From positions 26,372,359-26,436,358 of the forward strand of contig NC_086352.1 of the NCBI RefSeq assembly GCF_036324505.1: a stretch of DNA of 64,000 nucleotides, read 5' to 3'. Positions 13,401 to 26,734 of this stretch are shown here, piece by piece. Below the pieces are notes generated by a model, which was not told the origin of the DNA, searched no databases, and saw nothing but the letters and a program-made list of their open reading frames with translations. The first letter of the stretch is position 1, and each line of letters starts with the position of its first letter. This DNA comes from Eleginops maclovinus (lineage: Eukaryota > Chordata > Actinopteri > Perciformes > Eleginopidae). Position numbers and translations under genes: made by a program.

Positions 13401-16400
13401 CTCACAAAACGTTAAAGCTAAAATGCTCACAATCACAATAGTAACATCCTAATGTTTGGCAAGTGTTATGTTTAGAATTTTAAGCCTGCTAATACTTGCT
13501 AAGTAACACCAAACAAAGTATTGTTAGGAGCTGATTACAATATCAGTGGTGGTGCAAATGTAATATTTGGTTATAAATCAAAAGTATTTCACACATTTAA
13601 ATTTGGCCTGATGATGGGCATAGAGGAAAAGCCAGGTGATCATCAAAAGCATTGCAAATTATCTTCAAACAGCCAGTAGCAAAGAGAATGGAAATTGTCA
13701 ACCACACTGTGTTGTCGGGGGTGATTAAAGTCATAAAGATACATGGTCTGGGAACCAAAAATATACTGTTTGTGTCAAAATTATATAACAATTCATCCAA
13801 TGTTAGTCTAGATGTTTCACTAACAGCCAAATCAGCAAAGTCAGTGAGCACTTTCCAATTGCAATGTTTACCAAATTGCATTGCGGTGCAGATAAACAGA
13901 GGCTTTGAGATATTTTATACATTGACACAACAGATACATGACTCACAATACTTGCAATTATGCTGCTAGCAAGATACCAAACATTCACTAGCTCTGAAAA
14001 GTGTTTATTCTCATCCACCTTGGATATTTTATACCAAAGTATCCAGTATTGGGAATAAATCAGGCTCTTTTATGCAGATATAATAGAAACAACATTATCT
14101 CTATTCAGCCTGCACTGCATAAACAGGACTCTTACAGATGAATCAGTAATAAGTTTGCTTTGAACCCCAAGGCAGGGGGACGGCTACTCGCCAAGGATGA
14201 TCTTCAGCTGACTGAATCATTCCACATATGTGTCTGCTTATTGGCCTTCAAGATATGTGGGATACTGAGGCATACAACTTGTTTCCCGCATTCACCGAAG
14301 CATGAATAATCTTTTAAAGAAAGCCTTGATTTCGGTCGAAAAGGATTCCTTCTAATAAAACCTGTCTAGGGCACTTACATATTTATGTTACCAAAAATAA
14401 GGACCCAGAGACATCTCCCAACTAGTTCAGCTGTTTTTTTAATGAGCATAGAGACACCATAGAAATTGTACAATGCGCAGAAGAAATTAATTTAGCTAAT
14501 TTAAAATGAATGTGGGTATCAAAGCTGCAGGTGCTTGCTCAGGCCCATTTTCAGATGCAATTATTAGATTGGATCAGGAGGGTACGTGAGTAATCATTGG
14601 TGAAAAATCAGTTTTTATTGGGTTGTGTTGGCACTCAGTGTCTCAGAGGCTAAAGCAGCAGATATTAAATGTTGACTTGTGTTTTTGAGTAGGAGAGAGT
14701 CACACTTGATTGGTGACAGATCGCCTAGAGCATGTTTTTTCTGACTCTAATGATGTTGTCTTATGCAAGAAAATGTCAAACCACCTCTCAAGGTTTTAAA
14801 GTACAGTGATACAAATGTTGGCCTTCAGCAAAGGATCAGTTCTTTAATATCATTTTAAAAACAACTGCTACCGCAAACAGTCTTTGAATCAGCTGTTGAG
14901 AAATAAAATACTTCAAATTATTGGTGGTTATACTTTGACAACAGGTTTTGTGAAGCCTCAAAAAGAGGATTTCCTGCTCACTAGAAGCAATTGTTGGGTC
15001 CTTTTAGCATTTGGGTCCTATCCCCTGCCAACAGGCAATGTTGGTTTATTTTAACCATGACTTCAACATTGTGTTAACCAAAGTCTTAATTTAACCTAAC
15101 CTACTAGCCTCAGTGGCAAGCATATGATCAGTTCCTAAAGTTGTCATCCCTGAGAGCGATGTTAAAGACTTGTTTCAGAATTTGGTGAGCACTACTGCAT
15201 TGTGAAACTACCTTATAAAGACTTCAGTGTCTCCAGAAGTAGCAGTTTAAATGCTGATGAATTCAAGCAACATCACCTAAGGCAATGTTGGTTGTGGAAA
15301 GAGAAAAGAAAAGTGCTCAAAAGACCTCTGCAGCCAGCTCCTTATCTCTGCTTTAGGCTAGCTTCAAGGCTACATTTGCCACTACTAGCACACCGCATTC
15401 AAACTGTCAGTGGTCTTCTTGCAATGTTGGTAATGCAGGCACCCGTTTTTGACCCCAAAAAAGGTGATGTTTCTGGTTTAGGAGCATTGGTTTCTGTAAT
15501 TTTCTTTTCAAAACTGTCCATGCAGTGGGCCACTCTATAACTATGAACTTAATACTACAGATTTGTTCAGAAACGCAACGAAAGAACGACCCTTGTGTCC
15601 TAGCCAAAAAACTCTGTAAGTACTGTAAAGACAAATAGGTAACTATACAGCTACAACTACTAGTGTATTTCACTGCTACTACAACTCAGATATTACATTT
15701 AGGTTTATAGAGCAGGGAGCACCTTGTCCATAGACCACTGTTGACTGTAATCATAAGAACAACTACTTCAGTAAAACTGAAAAATGCTGCTGTTTAATTT
15801 TCGTTGTTTTAATATTATACCAAAGACTAAATTATATTCCCTTCCATTATATTTCTGGGACAGGATATCTAAATTTAACTATCTTTAAGTACCAGATACC
15901 ACTAAGCGGAAGGATCATGTTGTTATTTTATTTTATTGAATGTATTCATGCATTTAAAGTTATTGATGTCAAATAAATGGGTGCCAAAATGTAATAATAA
16001 ATCCCCATATAATGTATACAGACATACTTGTGGCAGATATTTTCTTTGTATTACTTGTTTGTATTTAATTTAATATTGCAGTTCTGCCATTTGCTTGGCC
16101 TCAATTATTGTTGCTTACAGATTTATCAAGAACTGCACATCCAAACATCTTCACACTGCTGTCCTGTGGTTCTTAAGATTTACACCCCCTAAGAGTAAAG
16201 TCAATCAGATTAACAGTTGTCAAATCTTAGACACACTAACGGTACACAGAATTCATATCCGACAGTATATTAAGTCTATCTGTTGCCTTATTGTTTATTT
16301 ACTGAATAATTAACTATGCCCCAGGCTCTATCACTGTGTATATAAATGTGTTGGCTCCTGTTGTGTGTGTTTTATTCAGATATCCCCGCTCTTTGCATCG

Positions 16401-17699
16401 TGCAGTGAGTCAGATTACCTGGGCCTCAGGGAAGTGATATGGACATTCAGTGTCACCATGGAGAGCCTTTAGCTCCATTGGTCATTCAATGAATCACATT
16501 GAAGGCATGTAGAATTTGTGGACTTCAGTTTAATTATTTGTTTGTTACTTTGTAGGGCCAGATGAGTTGATTTGCACAGCTGATACTTGTTTGACCGATT
16601 ACATTCATTCTCCTTTAAATGCATTATCATGCTGGAGTACACACAATGGACAGACGGCCATGTTGGCCAGTAAGATATTGTTTAGAAATTGTGAAAGTTG
16701 TGTATTTATGTAAATGGTGTGATCTTTAGTCCAAATAAATAATAATGTCTGGGAGTCATGTCTTTTTTATTCTGCTGGGGAAACTCACAGTGTCATGGAC
16801 AGCTGCTACAACAGGTAGGCTTATTCTTCAATGGGAGCAAAAAGTAGTCAAAAAAAATTGTCAATGACAAAAAATGTTCCCCACAGACAGCAGCAGCTGG
16901 GCGCTAATTAAGGGGGCTAATGGGGCTTTTAACTACATTGCTAATCTCGTAGTGCATATTAAAATTGCATTGTAGTTGTAAAACCTTTCTGTACAAAGAT
17001 AGTCCAAATGCTGGAGACTGACAATCATTAATACACAGCGACACACGAGACAATAGATCTCCCCTCGCAATCACGCTCAATATACCTCGTTTTCATCCAC
17101 AAATTACAGGGAATTTGGCCTTCAAGTTTTTGATCCAACATCCCTAAACCAGAGAGCTTGAATGGCTCTGACAAGCTAAATGTAGGAAAAACATAACTAC
17201 CAGTGACAATCCAGTCTGCCTTTCATTACAGTGTCCTAGGGACAGAAGTGATTATGTGTGGAAGTAATATGACATCTTCAAAAAGGCTTTAAGACTTTGA
17301 ATGGGATGTATTCATGCATGAATAGAACAAATTAACTTTAAATACAACAATAAAACCTAAGCAATTGCTTATGACAAAGCTAGAAGTAAACGGGGGAGGT
17401 TCATTTGTGCTTTGTATTATTGGAAAAGGAGCTTATCCAAGTTTATGCAAACCAAATGTGTCATTAATAGTCACAGTAATCCTGAGAACCGCAGGAATTG
17501 GAAAGCAACCGAAATCTCTCCAGGAATGTTTCCCAAGTCTGCCTGTTCACTGCAAGTGGGATATTTTCATGTGTGTAATCCTGAGTTACTGAATGTGTCT
17601 GTCACATTGCAGAGGGACCCAAAGACGACAGGTGATGTCTTGGGTTTATAGAGTGCTAGAATATAGGATGGGTTGCAGGACATCTGCATATCACATATA

Positions 17700-18000
17700 C
17701 AGTAGGGGGGAAATAGGTTCATCCCTGAACTGAAACACTTTTATTTGGATAACGTATCTCAAAAACTAATATTATTCAGCCGCTATTCTGTGTGTGCAAG
17801 TGGACACCATTCTGAAAAGTGAAGCCAATCTGGTAGTGCCTTATTCTTGCATTGCCGGAACGGTGTCCTGATGTATAGAAGTCTATGAGTAAAAGTCCAT
17901 CCTTTTAATTTGTTTATGGTCTCACTTCCTAGATCAATTCTTCAATGAAGCATGATGTCGATATCATAAATAATGGTACAGGCAGCGTATACTTCAAAGA
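17700..18000. repeat. Possible dispersed fish repeat
   Basis: The segment containing TATAGAAGTCTATGAGTAAA (about 17874-17893) followed by CTCACTTCCTAGATCAATTC has the look of a common teleost interspersed repeat. Its ends could not be defined, and the call rests on general recollection of such sequences rather than on visible terminal repeats. Confidence 0.3.
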
Positions 18001-21000
18001 ACAACTGCCTTTGACAAGACGCTACCACATGGTGTTGACAGATTTGGGTGGCCCCTGTGTTCTCGTCTTAAAACTTTAAACATTTAACAGTGATTGTTCA
18101 GGATATTGAGGTTAATTCAACATTGTGGGTTGGCTAGAAAGGTCTGGTTAAGTGTTTTACTTTACTATACCTTCTTGTGTTATTTGTGGTTGCAAGAAAA
18201 TAAAATGTTAATGGCGAAAATGAAAAACTTAAGGCTTAAAACCCAAGACAACAAACCAATGGGCGACTTTGTCTTAAACAGTCTTTGGTGTTGGGCTAAT
18301 TAGCATTTTTGTTTTCATGTAAGTGTACTGACGTTGGGATTCTTAGTCATAAGTAAGCTTCCCAGAGCCATTGACGTGATTGTAGACTATGTTGCTCTTA
18401 CAGAAATGATATAAATGAGTTGCAGAAAGACTTTCCCATTTTGTGTTTCACTTCTTATCTCCCTCAGGCTCTGGTAAACAGAGCCAAAGGAAAGGAAACC
18501 CCCACCCCCCAAAAAAAGATCTGTATCAGATATTGTATATAATTATGTATTTCAAAGACAAAAGTTGATGCAATAAAAGAGCCATTTTCATCTCTATTTG
18601 TGTTAATACAAGCCCTCTGGCCTCTTTGCTCTCTTTTATATTTTTATCCTCCCCTTTTTTGATCCTTTAGGACCAATTTCACATGGCAGTTATTACAAAA
18701 ACAGAACACATTTAGAGACTGTTAGCTTCTGGACAGAAGCAGATAAGAGAAGAAATCTGTATTGCATAATGCCAGGATTAACCTACCATAAACCCTGAGT
18801 TATTCCCAAAAGCAAGGCAGACGACAGGGAGAGAAACACTCCAAATGATGTCCCAGAAATCCCTGTGTTTATGTTCAATTTTGCTTAATGACCTAAAATG
18901 ACACTAACTCATATTCATGGAAATGTAGTCTGCCTAGCCATTAGAATCCAGTTCATGAAAAGTAAAATGCATTTGGCAAAAAAACAAAGTCAATGGGGAT
19001 GATTATTGAATCACACCACACCACATCAGTCAATCAATAATGTTTTTTGTTCAAGGTGGTTGGCACAGCTGTTACTGAGTACATTGCACAGAGTTCATGA
19101 AAGACAACGTATTAGTAAAATATCGCAAAACAAGTAAGTAAACTATCAGAAAATGAGCAATATTTCTCAAAAACATATCAGTAAAATATGAAAAAAAAAC
19201 AGAGAAAATCTGACTCAGTGGAAACCATTGTGGAAATCTCTGAATCTCCCTCTTAAGTTGAATGGTCAGTACTTGCAAGAAAAGTAAAGCAGGACTGTCT
19301 GTGGCCTTGATCGTTGACCCAAACACTGTTTCTAGAGACAAAAGGACAGGATTTACAGATAACCGCCATGGGCCCCTAAGCACACACACACACATGCACA
19401 CACTACTGCCCTCTCTGTCTGCTTAGCCATGTGGTCGATATTCACTGCTGCATGTCATTGTGTCTGGGGAAGGGAGACAAAGGTTAATGATGGGGTATAG
19501 GGCAAATACTCCCTCCCCCTGAGTGCAGTTTGTAAGCACTTTGACTGGAGAAGCAAACAGGCAACACACCACAGAGGAATAAACATGTACAATCATTTAT
19601 GTATTTCCCCTGTCTGTGATAAACTGTAGCCTGAAGATAATAGTTTCTCTTTAGGCTATCTGGGTTTTTTGACTTCAATGTCTTCTGTGCTCCCTGTGTT
19701 AAACTCAGGTTACATTGTGGAAATAAAATTCCAGTTTGGCTGCAATTCTTCATTTGTAGATCCCAGAGTTAACCAAGAAAACTCCTGATGAGACATATTT
19801 AAAGTTCATAAGTGTGTTGTTTTTTATTACATTAGTTATTTTGATGCACCAAAGGTAAAAGTCATGTACGAGAACTTATCATTATGAACTGAATGTTTAT
19901 TACACATGATTGTAATTGATGTAGATTAATGAAACATTTGGTGTCGAGATAAGCCTTACTTTCAATACAAATCTGTCTGCCTTTGGGTTGCAATTTTTCT
20001 GTTCTTACCAACTTTCAACTTTACCCAACATTTTATGGGTGACATCGCTATTAAGCATTCACACATTTTTCAAGGTAAGGTAATGTTTCTTATCAATTTG
20101 TAAATGCTATTACTGGATAAATATGTATAAAGAAACACCTAGGTGTGGGATATCTCTGTTCTGTGTTAACGACTACAGGGCCACAGTGAAAACAGACTCC
20201 TGTTAGAAGCCCTGCTGGCTCTAATCCTCCTTAACGGCCCCCTGCTTCTCTCACCAAAGAGAAAAGCTAGCTGCAGAGCTGTGGAGAAGAACAAAAATAA
20301 TTTCTGTTCTCCACAGCCCATCAACAAAGGCCTACATTTTGCTCATGGCTATGCACACATTACTCATGGAGAGAGTGCAAGATAGAAAAAGGACAGAGAG
20401 AGACAACACTATCAACAGCTGGGCAAATAAAACAGGAGGCCATGGTCACACTTAAGGTCATTGTGATGTTTTAATTCAAACAAAGAAACAGTCTCACATA
20501 ACAAAACTGTTGTTCTGCTTAATTTTACTCATTTAGTAATTTGCTGAACTTTGCCCTAGACTGGATGTCGAATGGTGAACATTTTAGTCATGGTTTTATT
20601 ATTTCTCAAAAGACCAACTGACAGATCTAAACTAATGCCTGAAAAAGGAAATTCATCTGACCCTTCCTGACTTTGACTTTTGAATATAACTGTTGTTCCT
20701 TGAATCCACATTTTACACGTTTGGTCTTTCTCTATGAATGTGAGGTGAGGTGAAGAATAGAATTATGCCTTTAATACATTCTGAATCTGATTTAATTTAG
20801 GCATTTGTAACTATTTTTGAACAATATTTTTTGACTGCACCACTTTTGGTACAAAGGTTAGCAGTATTTGGCAGTATACTGTGGCCTAGTGTACCAGCCA
20901 ACCTTGGCTTTAAATGGTGGGATTAGTTCTGATTTGGTGCAGTGGTGATGTGCTTATACAAAATGAGAAAAATAAGATTCACTTCATACCCAAAATATCA

Positions 21001-22568
21001 AGTGAGTGTTAAAATTACTTGCTTGAAATGGTTGGCTTGCACCATTCGGGAACTGCATTAAAGGTGTCTCACTCTCAAAGTCCCTGGCTAAATTTCCTTT
21101 AGTAATGTTCCTGTTGAATGTGTTAAAAAGCCTGATGATCAGATATTGTCCTGTGAGAAGAGAAAGACTTTAAAACCTTTATATTATTTGATTGATTTTT
21201 ATAGTTTGAGTAAGTTTATCAGACAGGCCAAAAAGCAAGTGCCTAACACTAAAGGAATGATTGTTGGCAGCTTAGATTCCAAACAATGTACAATCACACA
21301 GCTGGCCTGTGAGCTGCAAGCTGAATCCGGATCCAGTTATATTAACATACTGTAGTACCAGCCCGTTAAGGTTAGAATATTGCTAGAACAGTTTTAATGA
21401 AGCGTAGAGGAGGTTTGGAGAAGGCATTTTTACAGTCTTTACAACGTGAACACACAGGCACACATATACAGTATATACATAGAATCCTTGTCTTCTTCTT
21501 TATTGAAGTAAACCTTATGCCTATAAGCATTTAAGTATTGTGTAAAACAGATTTTACTGACAGCTACAGGCTTTTACGCTACTTGTAGAGAGTGATGGGG
21601 ACTATATTAATGTGCTAAAAGTCAACAATATTCATGCAACTTTAGGTAACCAACCTAGATAAATCAATGATTGAGGCATTTCTGGACCAATTCACTCAAA
21701 TCTGAAAGATACAAATGTTTGTTTTTTTTAAGTTGATAACAGTGTGATAGGATATTGTTCAGCACCAGCCAATGTTTTTGTTCCTGTGCTTTTTAGTTTG
21801 ATGTCTCTCTTTAGCCTCCTTCACATACCTTTGGGTGTTTTTCGTACTTCAACTCAGCAGTATACTGCTGGGATCAGACTGTATAAATGATTCAGAATTT
21901 CCGATAGCTCTCAACCCAAACCCTGCCTCCTATCCATACAACATCCCTTGCACAAAAAAACAGCTTCATAAACACACTTTCAGGCACTCAGGAACACAAA
22001 CCACCAACAAAATAACAGTCTAGATAGTGAATGCACAACATGTATTCAGTATTTAGAAGGTATTAAAGGTTCTTGCACTTTCCTATGATGGAAATGGATT
22101 TAAAACAAGCATGTGAAGAACATGTTACAATATATTTTGGTTGCTGTTGTTAGATATCAATGTCAGAAGTTGTATAAACATGGCATACATCAAGTTACTG
22201 TATAATATTTTTTTTGTTGATACACTGGAGTGCATTATAATTACATCTTTCTATTGTTTTGTTCCATTGAACAATTAAATCATTAAATAAACAAATATAT
22301 TATGACCGGTTTTTCAACACTCTATGGTGTTCAAGAAATGTGCTGGTAATATTATAGAGAAAAATAAAATTCAATTTTTGTGATGCTATAACCTCTCCTC
22401 TTCCCCCAAGGACAACTTTTTATTGAACATATTTGTCCTGATGCATTACTCATAAAGACACACACCTTTACTGTATGTGCCCATTGTCCCTTCAGAAAGA
22501 ATCCATTGATTTTCCAAACATCATGACCTGTTTTCCACCCTTAGGCTATAATTTGAATGCTTTTGTAC

Positions 22569-22592
22569 TATTATTATTATTAGTAGTATTAC

Positions 22593-22632
<40 letters not shown>
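22569..22632. repeat. ATT trinucleotide microsatellite
   Basis: A run of TTA/ATT units with a few AGT and ACT interruptions in its first third, then uninterrupted ATT units. The poly-leucine frame across it is a by-product of the repeat. Confidence 0.95.
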
Positions 22633-24910
22633 TTGGATGTATTTGATAGTCAATGCTGGCCAACTGGGAGATAATATTTCTTGATAAAAGCCTACACACA
22701 CACACACGTAAACTGTATGAGCATGTCCTTTCTACATTCAAATATATAAAAAAATATCTTGATGAGGTTAGAAACGTGATATTAAGGTGATACATTACCC
22801 AAGCTATCTTGGTAGGGGATTTAATAAAGCCTGAAGTTTATTAAGTATATTATTCCATGTCACCCATTCTGACTGCTGGTCATTGCACAAAATAAATGGT
22901 GATGTGACAGAATGGGGAAAGGACAAAAGGACCTCATCTGCCTTGATGCGTTTGTCTGTGTGTCACTTAGAGCAGAATAAGGGAGCATTAGGAACATATG
23001 TTGACAGAACCTTGTGCAGAGAGAAATTTAAAATCAATATGTCGTTCTATCATCTGTGCTATTCTTTCCTTTTCATCACAAGCTGTGGCGACCATTGACC
23101 TTTACAGACTGTTCATCATGAGAACCTAGGAGACAAAATAAAAGAACAATTTGTCGACCTTGATTTTGTTTTATGAAATGATGGATGAAACTGGCGATAT
23201 ACTGAGAAATTGAATTAATCTCTATTGAAATCAAACCATAAACATAATTAGCAGTCTCCCTTTCAAGTTTGAACAAGGGAGATTTAAACACCTGTTCTTT
23301 CAAAAATGTCTGATGTCAGTTTCAAGGACGATTATGATAAAGGGGTCTCAAATTATTCTCTCTAAAGTTATCAAGATGATTTAAATGGTCTGCCTCACAG
23401 TGAATTATTTCTTAATTCTGTTGAAAAAGGCCAATTCCAAACCAGCCAATAAATACAGTGTATAGCTTTTCAACTGAAACAATACCTTTAAGAGACACCG
23501 CATCACAATTCATTGGAAAAGTTGACCACAATAATGATGCATAGATGTACACCTTGCAGTTTGACTGCCTGAAAATAAATGTGAGAAGATGATTAAGATC
23601 ATCAACATCGCATTCTATGACGTGGGTAACAGAAATGCCTTTACATTCGGGCCACCAATAGTGTGCCATCAAATGTAGGAGCTTGTTTGCCTGTGGAGCC
23701 ATTCTGAACACATATATTCATTCATATCATTTATTTGTGTCAATTTAAATGCCATTTTTTAGGCAGTTTCTCTGTTTGGATGCTGCATACAGTATCTTGA
23801 TATCAATGGATTTAGTAATTACATGGCTCTTGGAAATACAGGATTCGGGACTCTCCTTGTTTGGAGTATATTTCAAAAGGCTGCTATGATTCAGTGAATG
23901 CACTCTTAGACAATATGAAAAACTGAGTTTTATTGAAAAGCCAATGGAAATCTGCAAATAAACTTCTTTAAACACAAGGTACCCTGACCATTTCCCAACC
24001 TTTCTGCCGTGCTCTTTAAAAAGGATAAATAAATAATTGTCTTTTTCTAAGTAGGGCAAGATCTGTCTTAACCGAAGTAACGGTGAAATATTTACAAATT
24101 AAGCCAAATTTATGTCAAATATACATACAAGCATTACCTGTGAATTGCTCTAAAGAACAAACGTTTTTGCTGTGTATAAAAAATGTGCAGCCTGCTATTT
24201 GTCATCTGAACTATGGAAGAAAAAAAGAGCATCCCTTACAGTTTATTGACAGATGGAGGAAATAACACAAGCACGCACAGAAAGCTCTATAAGATACGAG
24301 TAAAAGATGAAAAGGGTATAATGAATGGAACATTGGTGCTGCCATTGATGTGATCTGTGGTCATAATCTGGAATTCAACAGGGTTGGCAAAAAGCCTTAA
24401 ACAGAGTCTTAGGGTGACTGCAAACTCATAAATCACTGCATGATTTCAGCTTTAAGTCATTACATTTATTTGATACAGCAACAACTTCTTAAAGAGGCCC
24501 CATTATGCTTTTTGGCATCTTCCCTTTCCTGTAGTGCCAAAGTTCCCTCCATTGGGAATTTCTCTTCCACACACTCCCCTCCTGCCTGTAACGCATTGTA
24601 TTCTAATTGTAGTCCTTTGATTAATTTGGTAACAAAGCGAGATCAATTCGTAAGACTAATGGTGCGTTCACACCGGACGCGAGACGAATATTCGCATCGC
24701 TCCAATCATTCGAGTTTCACCGTGGCTGTCAGTTGGGTTTACTCGCGTCATTCAAATACTATAGTAGATACCATCAGTGGCGGCTGCTGGAGTTTTCTCC
24801 AGGGGGGGCTATAACTCCAAAATGTATAAAAAAAAAAAAAAAGCATGCATACATGTACTAAGGTATCAAACGAGTGTATTTACATAAATGAAAACAACAA
24901 AAACAACATT

Positions 24911-24927
24911 ATAGATAGATAGATAGA
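24911..24927. repeat. Short GATA-type microsatellite
   Basis: Four ATAG units inside the left half of hAT-1; more ATCT and ATAT low-complexity sequence follows up to 25175. Confidence 0.8.
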
Positions 24928-25175
24928 AGTGCAAAGAGAAACAAGTGCGATATATAGAGTATGTACAGTATATGCAGTTAAGAGTGATTATGTAAAGATA
25001 AGGGCAGTACAAAGAGGTGGGAATAATTGGCATAGTATAAACAGATGTAGTATGAACAAATATACAGATGTGCTATATTACTATACAGATGGCCAATATA
25101 CATATATAATACATATCACTATATCTATCTATCTCTAGATATATCTCTATATCTATATATTTAAATAATATATAT

Positions 25176-25697
25176 TAGTGATGCGCGGGCTGGCCCAAAA
25201 CCCGTGGGTCCCGCGGCCGGGTTGTTTTTTCCGTGGAAAATGCGGGTAGCGGGCGGGTCGGGTAAAAATCGCAATTATTCCAGCTATTATAGTTATATGT
25301 ATCCGTTCATATGCTTGTCTTTTGTGTAAGGATAAAATTGGGTTTTCTCCCTCTCTTCCCGCTCCGTCTCATGCACCGCACACAGGCAGCACGTCAGAAG
25401 GCAGCAGCAAGCTGCGAGCTATGCCTCCTGTCAATCATTTGTTTAGCGAAAATAATAGCCTGCCGTGCATCTCCTCATAATTGTGAGCAAAACCCCTCGT
25501 TAATAGGCCTACCGTTTGGCAAATCACGACGTAAACTCATTGGTATCTTTTTTTTTTTTTTTCTCCCATTTTCGCGGGTTGGGTCGGGTTGGGTTAAAAA
25601 ATCAGAGCGTAATTTTGCGGGTCGGGCGGTGCGGATTGGCTGTCACGATGGGTTGGGTTGGTGCGGGGGTTAAAAATCCTTAACCCGCGCATCACTA
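25176..25697. mobile_element. Second hAT-type element (hAT-2) nested inside hAT-1
   Basis: It starts TAGTGATGCGCGGG and ends CCCGCGCATCACTA, a 14-bp perfect terminal inverted repeat. It is flanked by ATATATAT on both sides (25168-25175 and 25698-25705). The octamer is consistent with a hAT target duplication, although low-complexity flanks make it less decisive than for hAT-1. At 522 bp it is non-autonomous. Subterminal GGGTCGGGT-type motifs recur near both ends (about 25254-25264 and 25580-25625), as expected of transposase-binding repeats. The 120-codon open frame across it is not a transposase. Confidence 0.82.
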
Positions 25698-26662
25698 ATA
25701 TATATCATATATAACATGGACAATACACATACTTTATGACAGAAGGCTGTGACGTCAGCCCCGCCACCAAATCCAGCTGCATTCAGCTCGGGGCGCAGGA
25801 GAGGTGCGCCCCAACATCGTCCTATCTCTTGTATTGAAGAGGAGCTACTGCGCATGTACAACTTTTAACGAGAGTCTATGAGCAAAGATTCCTGCGCCCC
25901 AGGGCGGAAATACGTCACCAATCAGACAATGTCAACGAACGAAACAACTTTACTCATCATTAACTATGAAATATTTATCTTGCACATCTAAAAAAGTATA
26001 TACATATATTTCGAAATATTTTTATTTGATTTTTTGTATGTCTTATTCAAGGAAATGTGGTGAGAGGTGAGTGGTGGGGCAGCGCCCTAGCGCCCTCTAT
26101 TGGCCAGCCGCCACTGGATACCATCAACAACAAAATGAACATGTTTTACCGTGCTTTAATTGTAGCTACTGCACGTTTAACAATAAGGCCGAACTAACAA
26201 AACACTGATACCAGTTTGTAAAAACCACGAATTAATGCTCTTACGTGTCTCATCACAAGACGGCCGACGAAAAACCCTTAAAAATGTGTGTTTTCTGAAA
26301 GGAGATCGGATCAATCATGCTAAAGGTTTCAAGGTTTTATTGGTCATATGCACAGCAGATACAGCGTATATGTTGGCAATGAAAATCTTATGTCGCGTGC
26401 TCCTCCAACAACTCAACATGCATGGTGCAAAAGATAAATAAAATAGTGCAAAAAGAGAGAAGAATATTTACAATATTAACAATAAAGATTTGAGGATGTG
26501 AAATATATACATATGTGGAATATATTGAAAGTATTTAAATACTTTACACTGTTGAATGAGGAGGTATGGACAGATGCATATATTATGTATAGCAGATGTA
26601 TATGGCAGATATGTACAATATATAGATGTGTGTACTATAAACAGATATGTATGGCAGATGTG

Positions 26663-26666
<4 letters not shown>

Positions 26667-26690
<24 letters not shown>
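26667..26690. repeat. TA microsatellite in the LINE 3' UTR
   Basis: About 12 TA units lie within the 3' UTR of the minus-strand LINE, next to repeated CAGATGTGTATGG-like units. Confidence 0.9.
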
Positions 26691-26700
<10 letters not shown>

Positions 26701-26734
26701 ACTATAAACAGATGTGAGTAGACATTCACACAGC

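Larger units (their letters stand above)
8495..24490. other. Gene-free intergenic sequence with scattered simple repeats
   Basis: About 16 kb without a supportable gene on either strand. The longest open frames (for example about 100 codons on both strands near 13600-13970) have no recognisable motif and overlap each other antisense, which suggests chance. Recognisable items are short perfect inverted repeats at 9626-9648 and 10377-10403, a possible dispersed repeat at about 17700-18000 and an ATT microsatellite at 22569-22632. The rest looks like unique or decayed sequence. Confidence 0.5.
24775..26116. mobile_element. hAT-type DNA transposon (hAT-1), non-autonomous, with 8-bp target duplication
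   Basis: The element begins CAGTGGCGGCTG and ends with the exact reverse complement CAGCCGCCACTG. It is flanked on both sides by the identical octamer GATACCAT (24767-24774 and 26117-26124). An 8-bp duplication with CAG...CTG termini is the signature of the hAT superfamily. No hAT transposase is readable inside, so it moved with enzyme from elsewhere. Its interior holds AT-rich repeats (about 24825-25175) and a second, later hAT insertion. The perfect duplication shows insertion into the surrounding GGTGCG-type element and suggests little decay since. Confidence 0.88.

Noticed and set aside
13597..14018. Overlapping frames of about 70-105 codons on both strands
   Set aside because: No motif, no splice context and mutual antisense overlap; best explained as chance.
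15202..15540. 112-codon frame
   Set aside because: No recognisable domain and no gene context on either side.
22475..22684. Frame with a long leucine run that looks like a membrane segment
   Set aside because: It is created by the ATT repeat and has no other support.
24440..24814. 124-codon frame near the left edge of the transposon nest
   Set aside because: It crosses the ends of three different transposons (24491, 24661 and 24775), so it cannot be an ancestral gene.
25311..25673. 120-codon frame inside hAT-2
   Set aside because: No transposase motif (no hAT dimerisation block or DDE context); the frame is a by-product of GC-rich sequence.
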